Shown: positions 14,910 to 21,066 of the stretch, one piece after another
Position numbering within the stretch: the stretch's first letter is position 1
How the letters are laid out: each line of letters begins with the position of its first letter
Source: Bacillota bacterium
GTDB lineage: Bacteria > Bacillota_I > Bacilli_A > RFN20 > CAG-826
Assembly: GCA_003501485.1 (NCBI GenBank)
Contig: DNPJ01000005.1
Location: 1 to 24,016 of the forward strand
Direction: 5' to 3'
Length of the DNA: 24,016 bases
Program-made: the position numbers and the translations under genes
Notes under the pieces: generated by a model
Told to the model about the DNA's origin: nothing
The model's input: the letters and a program-made list of their open reading frames with translations, nothing else
Databases searched by the model: none

Positions 14910-16061
14910 ATGAATTTTGATGCTTTAATTAAAAAAATTGATGATTTTGAAGTTGTTGATGCTGTGCTTAATAATGGAGAAACCGTTAAATATAGGAAAA
15001 TACCTTTATCATTAATTGATAATATTGAAAATGTTCTCGATGGTGTTAAGACCGCAACTTTTGGTATAAGTGTAGGCAGCGAAGCAATTGCAAGATGTGG
15101 CACAACACCTTTGTTTTATGCTGTTGGTGATATAAATCAATATCTAAAACGCGGTGATTCAGGAGCTTATCTTAGTTCAACAAGAGGTAAAAATGGAACA
15201 ATCATAGGCCAACCTGGTTTTAAAGAAAGTGGAATATTTCAAGAAGGCGCTAGTGTGGCACATGCAATCGGAACAGCGATTCCATATGTCGCCATCGCTA
15301 TAGCGGTCATCGATATCGGCTTAAACATTTATAAAAATAAAAAGCAAATCCAAGAAGAGGAAAATAGATATTTTTGTCAAAAAAATTATGAATTATATGA
15401 AGATAAAGAAAGACTCTGGAGAATTCTAGATGAGCGTTGTCTTATTGATGATGAAGCAAATAGAACGTCTAATATTCATGATATTGATGGAATCATAGAT
15501 AATTCTAAAGTTTGTTTTCAAGAAACTCTTAAATATTCAAATACAAAGAAAACAATCACGGATGATATTTTATTCACGCTTAAAAATTCTCTTGATCTTT
15601 ACTCATTTTCAACTTTATTAAAAGTTTTGTTTATAAAAGTATCTGATAAGTCTATGAAAGAATATTTGAATAAAGCATCTAAAAATGTAAACGAACTAAA
15701 CAGCAATTTTAGCGATGTTGTAACAAGAAAATTTAAAGAATTAGTTAATAAAGATTTAAAAAACAAAAATGTTCAAAAAGCAACTCAATTTGATAATAAT
15801 AAGAAAGATTTGGTGAACATTTTGCTTAGAGGTGGAGCGGCTGTTTTAAGCGGTGGAGTAACTGAATTAATATCAGTTAGTTCTAAATGTGGTGGCAATA
15901 TTGTAAATAAAAACATGAAAAAAGAAATAGATAAAGTAGAAGAATATGTTGGTTATAAAAACGAATATTTGAATTGCATAAAATCGATATCTAAGGAACT
16001 AGAATTCAATGAAAAAGGAGTGCTAACAGATAGTAAAAATCTTTATTATCGAATACCTTGA
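14910..16061 (+). CDS. Unrecognised protein with Gly/Ala-rich hydrophobic helices
   Basis: 383 residues, not recognised. There is no signal peptide. Visible parts are an N-terminal mixed region (1-60), a Gly-rich segment (54-112: CGTTPLFYAVGDINQYLK, GDSGAYLSSTRGKNG), a strongly hydrophobic helix (about 116-140: GTAIPYVAIAIAVIDIGL), a long charged helical region (142-300) and a second small-residue hydrophobic stretch (about 301-326: LLRGGAAVLSGGVTELIS), ending in further charged helix. Long helices with buried hydrophobic Gly/Ala segments recall helical pore formers and phage or effector proteins, but this is a resemblance of architecture only. Promoter and SD are present. It ends in TGA and lies beside the accessory module at 16.1-17.7 kb, though no co-transcription is evident. 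Confidence 0.7.
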   Translation: MNFDALIKKIDDFEVVDAVLNNGETVKYRKIPLSLIDNIENVLDGVKTATFGISVGSEAIARCGTTPLFYAVGDINQYLKRGDSGAYLSSTRGKNGTIIGQPGFKESGIFQEGASVAHAIGTAIPYVAIAIAVIDIGLNIYKNKKQIQEEENRYFCQKNYELYEDKERLWRILDERCLIDDEANRTSNIHDIDGIIDNSKVCFQETLKYSNTKKTITDDILFTLKNSLDLYSFSTLLKVLFIKVSDKSMKEYLNKASKNVNELNSNFSDVVTRKFKELVNKDLKNKNVQKATQFDNNKKDLVNILLRGGAAVLSGGVTELISVSSKCGGNIVNKNMKKEIDKVEEYVGYKNEYLNCIKSISKELEFNEKGVLTDSKNLYYRIP

Positions 16062-16087
16062 TTATTTTTTTGTAAGATTTATGCAAA

Positions 16088-16114
16088 ATATGTTAGATGG
16101 CAAAGTTAACACAA
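16088..16114 (+). repeat. Left arm of an imperfect 27-bp inverted repeat
   Basis: The core CAAAGTTAACACAA (16101-16114) matches the reverse complement of 17690-17703 at 13 of 14 positions, and the 13 bp further out match at 9 of 13 (22 of 27 overall). The arms enclose the XRE/DUF6883/DUF4926 module. No target-site duplication is visible outside the arms. Confidence 0.4.
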
Positions 16115-16179
16115 TAAAATAAATAAATTTGATAAGTTCTATATTTGTATTTAAAACGTTGCGATAATCCTGCTGAAAT

Positions 16180-16209
16180 TTGACAAAATTCATGAAATTT
16201 CAATATAAC
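16180..16209 (+). promoter_or_regulatory. Plus-strand promoter-like site, antisense to the XRE gene
   Basis: A consensus TTGACA (16180-16185) is followed after 18 bp by TATAAC (16204-16209). The spacer contains the 10-bp palindrome TGAAATTTCA (16193-16202), and TGAAATTT also occurs at 16174-16181. No gene starts just downstream; transcripts would run antisense through the XRE gene. The rest of 16062-16243 shows only AT-rich sequence and the repeat arm. Confidence 0.4.
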
Positions 16210-16243
16210 TATTTAGATGACTTGAGTATATAACAAGGTCACT

Positions 16244-16510
16244 TTATTTTTTTATAATTTGTAGAATAGTGGGATCTGATGACTCTTCTATTTTTAAGGA
16301 ATTTTGATCAATTAATGTTTCAATTGAAACTCCTAATGTATCTGAAAGTTTCTTAAGCATTGATATTGATGGTTCACTTCTTCCTTGCTCCCAGTCTGCA
16401 ATCCTATATCTTTTTATCCCGATTTTTTCTGCTAATTTAATTTGACTTAAATTGTTTCTTTTTCTGTATAATTCTAAATTTCTAAGTTTTCGGTTTTTCA
16501 TCTTGTTCAT
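16244..16510 (-). CDS. XRE-family helix-turn-helix transcriptional regulator
   Basis: 88-residue DNA-binding protein. Residues about 12-68 form a Cro/CI-type five-helix domain: LYRKRNNLSQIKLAEKIGI, the recognition region KRYRIADWEQGRSEPS and MLKKLSDTLGVSIETLI, all matching the XRE pattern. A short basic head (NKMKNRKLRN) and a 20-residue tail flank it, with no sensing domain. Start could be 16510 or the ATG at 16501; GTGAG just upstream is a weak SD. It is divergent from the DUF6883-like gene across 68 bp that contain a palindrome, the usual layout for a repressor controlling itself and the neighbouring operon. Confidence 0.88.
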   Translation of the reverse strand: MNKMKNRKLRNLELYRKRNNLSQIKLAEKIGIKRYRIADWEQGRSEPSISMLKKLSDTLGVSIETLIDQNSLKIEESSDPTILQIIKK

Positions 16511-16548
16511 TTTAACTCACTTATATTTGTTTTCCAATTCAATATTTA

Positions 16549-16564
16549 TGAGTAAAAAAACTCA
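16549..16564. promoter_or_regulatory. Palindrome TGAGT-A6-ACTCA, candidate operator
   Basis: TGAGT (16549-16553) and ACTCA (16560-16564) are perfect complements separated by six A, in the gap between the XRE gene and the putative toxin gene. A further ACTCA half-site lies at 16515-16519 next to the XRE start. Spacing of one helical turn between half-sites fits a dimeric XRE repressor. It lies directly upstream of the SD (AAAAGGA, 16566-16572) of the DUF6883-like gene. Confidence 0.45.
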
Positions 16565-16578
16565 GAAAAGGAAATAGT

Positions 16579-17136
16579 ATGAATTTTGAAAAGCCAAACA
16601 ATAGTGACCATGGCGATTTGCAGCCTTACAATCCAGAGAATGGTGAATATGAAGAAAAATCAACTAATGATGTATATAACTATTATGCTCGAAAATTAGG
16701 CGGCTCTTCGAAAGATTTCCCTCTTCACTTTCAGGACATAAATTATCCAATTGAATATATTCATGATTATTTAAATAACGAGATAGACTGGACTGATTTG
16801 GAATATGATGATAGAAAAACTATGTTTTTATTAGATATAAACAATTCTAAAAAAAGATATCTTATATTTAGAGAAAACCTTGGTTACAATGAAACAAATA
16901 GTCTTATACTAAAACAACAGTTTATTGAGAATGCTTTGAAATACAAAGTTTTTGTTGATAAAGGATACGATAAATTCGGTTTTAGGGTTAAAATTTATAT
17001 GCCAATTAAATTCTTTGGAAGCAATAAACAATTAATTATTAAAACATGTTGGCTTGTTAGCGAAGGAAAAAAGCCAAAATTCATTACAGCTTGGTATGAC
17101 AATAAATTTGAAAGGAATTTGCGAGATGAAATTTAA
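16579..17136 (+). CDS. DUF6883-like protein, putative toxin of a paired module
   Basis: 185 residues. The C-terminal part (about 80-174) follows the DUF6883 pattern as I remember it: RYLIFRENLGYNE (the K..F...LG segment), an amphipathic helix, GYDKFGFRVKIY (D.YG....V), IIKTCWLVSEGKKPKFITAWY (the tryptophan strand and final P..T.. strand). The N-terminus has DLQPYNPENGEY (13-24), like the hinge that precedes C-terminal domains of polymorphic toxins and phage head proteins, but no secretion domain. The next gene, DUF4926-like, overlaps by 11 bp, and these two families are often neighbours. Toxin function is inferred from this context; no catalytic residue is known. SD AAAAGGA (16566-16572) fixes the start. 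Confidence 0.65.
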   Translation: MNFEKPNNSDHGDLQPYNPENGEYEEKSTNDVYNYYARKLGGSSKDFPLHFQDINYPIEYIHDYLNNEIDWTDLEYDDRKTMFLLDINNSKKRYLIFRENLGYNETNSLILKQQFIENALKYKVFVDKGYDKFGFRVKIYMPIKFFGSNKQLIIKTCWLVSEGKKPKFITAWYDNKFERNLRDEI

Positions 17137-17317
17137 AATATTTGAAGAAGTTAAAACATTAGTTAAAAAGGGCAATGTTGAAGCTGGTGAAGTGGGCTTA
17201 ATCATTGATGTTTTGAGCAGCCCGAGAGAAGGTTATATTGTTGAATTTTGCAATGACAATGATTACTCTCCATGGGCTATAGTTACGTATTATTCACACG
17301 AGTTAGAAAAGAAATAA
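17126..17317 (+). CDS. DUF4926-like small protein, putative antitoxin/immunity partner
   Basis: 63 residues. The sequence fits DUF4926: KIFEEVKTLVKKGN (the F..V.L..D segment), VEAGEVGLIIDVL (the L..GDVGTIVEVL strand pair), GYIVEFCNDNDYSPWAIVTY (the G.. VEF.......A..T strand) and a short helix. The fold is predicted as an SH3-like small barrel. The ATG at 17126 lies within the last 11 bases of the DUF6883-like gene, and AAAGGA (17111-17116) lies 9 nt upstream. Translation coupling with the larger partner is the arrangement expected of a toxin and its antidote, but a neutralising role is inference. The pair's usual pairing elsewhere is from memory and should be confirmed. Confidence 0.7.
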   Translation: MKFKIFEEVKTLVKKGNVEAGEVGLIIDVLSSPREGYIVEFCNDNDYSPWAIVTYYSHELEKK

Positions 17318-17360
17318 TTATATAAGAAACATTTTAATATATAGTTTTAAAAAGGAAATT

Positions 17361-17384
17361 TGTGCGTTGTAAGAACACTGCACA
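17361..17384 (+). other. Hairpin downstream of the DUF4926-like gene
   Basis: TGTGC (17361-17365) and GCACA (17380-17384) pair, with a 2x2 internal loop, an inner TGT/ACA stem and an AAGA tetraloop. No T run follows, so it is not a standard terminator. An SD-like AAAGGAAAT just upstream and a GTG at 17362 would open only a 10-codon frame ending at TAA, not supported as a gene. Confidence 0.3.
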
Positions 17385-17468
17385 TAGATATTAATAACAA
17401 TATTTGAAATTGACTTTTACGACTTTTTAAAAAGCAATTGAACATTACAATAACCTTGTCAAATAAAT

Positions 17469-17555
17469 TTATTTATTACCTCGAGACACATAAACTAAGT
17501 ACGATCCATCTCGCTGCAAGTATGATTTTACATAGCCAACATTTCTTAAAACTCT
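17469..17555 (-). pseudogene. Possible gene remnant with a GY.KSY..RDGSY motif
   Basis: On the minus strand a 28-codon open stretch ends in TAA and reads VGYVKSYLQRDGSYLVY in its middle. This resembles the GY.R.DGTYV repeat common in phage-related and toxin C-terminal regions. It is preceded by an in-frame TAG and has no start or SD, so if real it is the tail of a decayed gene. It may also be chance. Confidence 0.25.
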
Positions 17556-17572
17556 CTATGCTGAGTTTTTTT
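17548..17572 (+). terminator. Rho-independent terminator in the gene-free stretch
   Basis: AAAACTC (17548-17554) and GAGTTTT (17563-17569) form a 7-bp stem with an 8-nt loop, continuing into a T run to 17572. It could end plus-strand transcription from the DUF6883/DUF4926 pair 230 bp upstream. The A run on the left makes it partly usable in the other direction too. The remainder of 17318-17690 holds no credible intact gene. Confidence 0.5.
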
Positions 17573-17689
17573 AGTTACGCTTTTTTCACTAGACCAAACT
17601 TTTTTGTAAAACTCTTATTGCTTTTTAATAGTTAGTCTCCCTTCAAATAAAATGTAAAAATTTGGAGAAAATTTTGAAAATAAAAAGTG

Positions 17690-17716
17690 TTGCGTTAACT
17701 TTGTCACTTAACAAAT
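17690..17716 (-). repeat. Right arm of the imperfect 27-bp inverted repeat
   Basis: TTGCGTTAACTTTG (17690-17703) is the inverted partner of 16101-16114 with one mismatch; similarity continues outward to 17716. This arm overlaps the distal gmk promoter, so it may instead be an operator that happens to resemble the left copy. Confidence 0.4.
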
Positions 17717-17723
17717 ATATAAT
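17695..17723 (+). promoter_or_regulatory. gmk: Distal gmk promoter candidate
   Basis: TTAACT (17695-17700) and TATAAT (17718-17723) are 17 bp apart. An overlapping alternative is TTGTCA (17701-17706), 16 bp, TATATT (17723-17728). Either would give a leader of about 40 nt before the gmk ATG. Confidence 0.45.
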
Positions 17724-17738
17724 ATATTCCTCAAATAA

Positions 17739-17767
17739 TTGAATATTAAAATATTTTTCAATATAAT
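17739..17767 (+). promoter_or_regulatory. gmk: Proximal gmk promoter predicting a leaderless mRNA
   Basis: TTGAAT (17739-17744), a 17-bp spacer and a consensus TATAAT (17762-17767). Only 7 nt separate the -10 box from the ATG at 17775, so transcription should begin at or one base before the start codon. No SD precedes the gene. Confidence 0.6.
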
Positions 17768-17774
17768 TGAAAGC

Positions 17775-18344
17775 ATGAAACGCGGATTATTAATAATTAT
17801 GTCCGGCCCAAGTGGTGTCGGAAAAGGTACAGTTCGTTTAGAACTAATGAAAGACCCATCATTAAATTTGTTTTATTCAATATCGATGACAACACGTCTT
17901 CCTCGCAAAGGTGAGACACATGGAAACGAATATTATTTTGTAACCAGAGAAGACTTTATGAAACAAGTTGAAGATGGAAATTTGCTCGAATGGGCAGAAT
18001 TTGTTGGAAATTGCTACGGCACTCCAAAAGACAAAGTCGATGAAAAGCGCAATCTTGGGTACAATGTTCTTCTTGAAATTGATGTCAATGGAACAAAACA
18101 AGTCTTATCAAAACTCAAAAATGATGATGGCGTTATTTCAATATTTATTGCTCCTCCATCTCTTGAAGAACTTGAGAGAAGGATTCGTGGGCGCTCAACA
18201 GAAAGTGACGAAGTCATTAAAAATCGTTTAGCGCAATGTGAAAGAGAACTAGGATTAAAAGATCAATATCAATACGTTGTTGTTAACGACGATTTAACTA
18301 AATGCGTCGAAGATATTAAAAATATTATTAGATCACATTTATAA
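17775..18344 (+). CDS. gmk: Guanylate kinase
   Basis: Phosphorylates GMP to GDP with ATP, an essential cytosolic step of purine nucleotide synthesis. 189 residues, slightly short for the usual 190-210. The P-loop GPSGVGKGT is at 11-19, the GMP-binding segment TTRLPRKGETHGNEYYF follows, and the family's LLEIDVNGTKQVL and IFIAPPSLEELERRIRGR segments are intact. The ATG at 17775 is chosen because MKRGLLIIMSGPSG matches the family's start; an in-frame TTG at 17739 would lie in the promoter -35 box. priA follows after 14 nt. In Bacillus gmk is followed by rpoZ, dfp and priA; here rpoZ and dfp are missing between. Confidence 0.96.
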   Translation: MKRGLLIIMSGPSGVGKGTVRLELMKDPSLNLFYSISMTTRLPRKGETHGNEYYFVTREDFMKQVEDGNLLEWAEFVGNCYGTPKDKVDEKRNLGYNVLLEIDVNGTKQVLSKLKNDDGVISIFIAPPSLEELERRIRGRSTESDEVIKNRLAQCERELGLKDQYQYVVVNDDLTKCVEDIKNIIRSHL

Positions 18345-18358
18345 GAAGGAATAGGGTA

Positions 18359-20554
18359 GTGAGAATAGTAGATATACTTATTGAAAGGAAAAGTCAAAAT
18401 CTCAACCGCCCTTTTTCTTATTTTTATGATGGAAACAAACCTATAAGTGCTGGTATAAGAGTTTTAGTTAATTTCGCTAATAGTCGTTTAGTTGGATATG
18501 TAATTAACGTCTATGAGACAAATAAGAGTATTGTTGAAATTGAAAAAGAATATGGTTTCAAAATTAACCCAATACTTGACATTATCGATGAAAAGCCTCT
18601 TTTAAATGAAGAATTACTTAAATTAGCTGATGAAATTAGTTCTTATTATATTGCTCCTTTAATAAGTGTTCTTCAGACAATGCTTCCTCCATCGCTTAAG
18701 CCTTCTTTTTCTTCATTAACCGCTCCAAAGATTGCATATGACTCTTACTTAAGAGTAATTGATGATAATGAAGACAATTTGACATTAAAACAAATTGAAA
18801 TTTTACGACTTATAAAAAACAATGAAAATGTTTTAAAAAAAGACATAAAAAGCAAAAGCATTGTTAATGCATTAATTAATAAAAACAGAATTGAAATTTA
18901 TAAAAAAGAAAAAAACCGATTAATAATACCAAAATATAATGATGATCAAATAAAAGAATTAACCATAGATCAAAAAAAGGCGAAAGAAGCTATTTTGTCG
19001 ACTGATAAAACAGTAACACTTTTAGAAGGAGTTACTGGAAGTGGGAAAAGTGAAGTATATTTATCGTTAAGTGAAGAAATATTAAAACAAGGAAAAAATG
19101 TTTTAATGCTGGTTCCAGAAATTTCATTGACACCGATTATGGTCGAGCATTTTCAAAGAAGATTTTCTGGAAAAGTTGCAATATTGCATAGCGATCTCAC
19201 ACCTGCCGAAAAATATGATGAATATCGCCGCATTCAAAAAGGAGAGGCAAATATTGTTGTTGGCGCTAGAAGCGCTATTTTTGCTCCATTAACTAATATC
19301 GGACTAATTATTTTAGATGAAGAACATGTTGAATCTTATAAGCAAGATTCGCTTCCATATTATCATGCTCGAGAAGTTGCTATTATGCGTGCTAAATACT
19401 ATGGAGGCAAGGTTGTTTTAGGAAGTGCAACGCCTTCATTAGAAAGCAAAGCGAGAGCTCTAAAAGGCGTTTATAATTTGGTTTATTTATTAAAAAGAAT
19501 TAATCAAAAAGAACTCCCAAAAACGACAATTGTTGATTTATCAAAAGGATTTAATTTAACCAGGGATTCATACATTTTTTCTAAACAATTAATTGAAAAA
19601 CTTAAAAATGCTTTAGAAAGAAAAGAACAAGCGATATTGCTTATTAATAGGCGTGGTTATTCTGGATATATAACATGTCGAAGCTGTGGGCATATTTTTA
19701 TGTGTCCAAATTGCAATATCGCTCTTTCGTTCCATAAAGAAGATAACATGCTTAAATGTCATCATTGCGGACATGTGGAGTTTATGACTGACTCTTGTCC
19801 AGAGTGTGGATCTAAATATCTTTCTTATAGCGGATTTGGGAGCGAAAGAATTATTCACGAAATTAACAAATTATTTCCTAGTGCAAGAGTGCTTCGCCTT
19901 GATAGCGATGTTGGAGAAGTTAGAAACAACATTCGAAAAGTTATTACTTCTTTTTCAAAACAAGAAGCCGACATTTTAGTAGGAACACAAATGATTGCAA
20001 AAGGTCATGATTTTCCTAATGTCACTCTTGTTGGTGTTGTTTTAGCGGACATTGGTTTGTCCATGCCTTCTTTTAGATCAAGTGAAAGAACATTCGAACT
20101 TATAACCCAAGCAGTTGGAAGAAGTGGTCGTAGCGATAAAACAGGCGAAGCCATTATTCAAACGTACAATCCTTATCATTACGCTATTAGATTTGCCGCA
20201 GCACAAAATTACAATGCTTTCTTTAAAAAAGAAATGACTATAAGAAAACTTGGCCAATATCCACCTTACACATATTTAATTGCTCTTGAGTTAACATCAA
20301 AAAATGAAGAATTACTTATAACAACTTCTTCTTCAATTGTTGATGATTTATTATCGAAAAATTATGAAAACGTAACCATTTTAGGACCTGTTGTACCATA
20401 TATTTACAAAGAAAACGAAAACTATCGTCGACTTATATTAATAAAATATAAAAATAGTGATAAAATAAAAAAATATGTGGAAGAATTATCTTCTACGTTT
20501 AAAAATAATTCGACTGTTAATTTAAAAATTAATGTCGATCCATATTCGTTCTAA
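18359..20554 (+). CDS. priA: Primosomal replication restart helicase PriA
   Basis: Superfamily 2 3'-5' DNA helicase that reloads the replisome at collapsed forks. 731 residues. An N-terminal fork-binding domain (DILIERKSQNLNRPFSYF, VLVNFANSRLVGYV) is followed by Walker A GVTGSGKS (224-231), DEEH (320-323), GSATPSLES, then eight zinc-binding cysteines (440, 443, 449, 452, 467, 470, 480, 483), GTQMIAKGHDFPNV and the arginine-finger motif QAVGRSGR. The family usually has GSGKT and GRAGR, so Ser231 and GRSGR are mild substitutions that should be tolerated. The start is GTG at 18359 with AAGGA (18346-18350) upstream; the sequence from there matches the family N-terminus. Confidence 0.97.
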   Translation: MRIVDILIERKSQNLNRPFSYFYDGNKPISAGIRVLVNFANSRLVGYVINVYETNKSIVEIEKEYGFKINPILDIIDEKPLLNEELLKLADEISSYYIAPLISVLQTMLPPSLKPSFSSLTAPKIAYDSYLRVIDDNEDNLTLKQIEILRLIKNNENVLKKDIKSKSIVNALINKNRIEIYKKEKNRLIIPKYNDDQIKELTIDQKKAKEAILSTDKTVTLLEGVTGSGKSEVYLSLSEEILKQGKNVLMLVPEISLTPIMVEHFQRRFSGKVAILHSDLTPAEKYDEYRRIQKGEANIVVGARSAIFAPLTNIGLIILDEEHVESYKQDSLPYYHAREVAIMRAKYYGGKVVLGSATPSLESKARALKGVYNLVYLLKRINQKELPKTTIVDLSKGFNLTRDSYIFSKQLIEKLKNALERKEQAILLINRRGYSGYITCRSCGHIFMCPNCNIALSFHKEDNMLKCHHCGHVEFMTDSCPECGSKYLSYSGFGSERIIHEINKLFPSARVLRLDSDVGEVRNNIRKVITSFSKQEADILVGTQMIAKGHDFPNVTLVGVVLADIGLSMPSFRSSERTFELITQAVGRSGRSDKTGEAIIQTYNPYHYAIRFAAAQNYNAFFKKEMTIRKLGQYPPYTYLIALELTSKNEELLITTSSSIVDDLLSKNYENVTILGPVVPYIYKENENYRRLILIKYKNSDKIKKYVEELSSTFKNNSTVNLKINVDPYSF

Positions 20555-20566
20555 GGAGGAATATTA

Positions 20567-21064
20567 ATGATAACAATTTCCATTCTAGGTCTTGACCAAT
20601 ATGTTATTGGCCATTATAGCAAGGACCACACAAAAAATATTGCTAATTTATTCGAAACAGAAATGGGCAATATTTCTTTCTATGCACCAGATTGTTATGT
20701 CTTTCATAATGGTGTTGAACAAACTTCTTGGAACACAATCGTTAGAATACACGCTCCAAAAGAATATGCTCCTTTTGAAGAGAATGTTGCAAAATATTTA
20801 TTAAAGACACTTAAAGAATTCACAATTAATTTATCGATAGAATTCTATTACTACGATAAATGCCATCGCCATGAATATGTAAACAAAGAATATCCTCATT
20901 TTTTAACTGAAAATAACATTGTTTCAGTTGAAGAAGATGAGCTCAATGATGGCGAAGAACTATGTGAAGATAATATGTTCGAAGGTTTTGATGAAAAATA
21001 TGAAGAAGCTCATCATAATCACGAATGTGAATGTGGATGTGAACATCACAAGGATAAACATTGA
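20567..21064 (+). CDS. Small protein with His/Cys-rich tail, possibly DUF1904-like
   Basis: 165 residues, function unknown. Residues 1-110 look like a compact alpha/beta domain (ISILGLDQYVI, TIVRIHAPKEY, LKEFTINLSIEFYYYD) whose layout recalls DUF1904, a tautomerase-like family; this is tentative. A Glu/Asp-rich linker (about 120-148) leads to a terminal metal-binding tail with HHNHECECGCEHH (149-161), rich enough to bind Zn, Ni or Cu. A strong AAGGAGG SD precedes the ATG. It lies between priA and rsmB, where Bacillus carries def and fmt, and its stop is 2 nt before rsmB, so it is part of the operon. No assigned role. Confidence 0.75.
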   Translation: MITISILGLDQYVIGHYSKDHTKNIANLFETEMGNISFYAPDCYVFHNGVEQTSWNTIVRIHAPKEYAPFEENVAKYLLKTLKEFTINLSIEFYYYDKCHRHEYVNKEYPHFLTENNIVSVEEDELNDGEELCEDNMFEGFDEKYEEAHHNHECECGCEHHKDKH

Positions 21065-21066
21065 TT

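Noticed and set aside
17427..17628. 12-bp inverted repeat TTAAAAAGCAAT / ATTGCTTTTTAA
   Set aside because: Similarity does not extend beyond 12 AT-rich bases on either side; expected by chance in such sequence.
17438..17635. 65-codon plus-strand open frame
   Set aside because: Non-ATG start, no SD, runs through a terminator hairpin, low-complexity hydrophobic translation.
16062..17774. tRNA, tmRNA, SRP RNA or CRISPR array in the gene-poor stretches
   Set aside because: No cloverleaf, TTCGANNC arm, conserved RNA core or regularly spaced repeat was found by eye.
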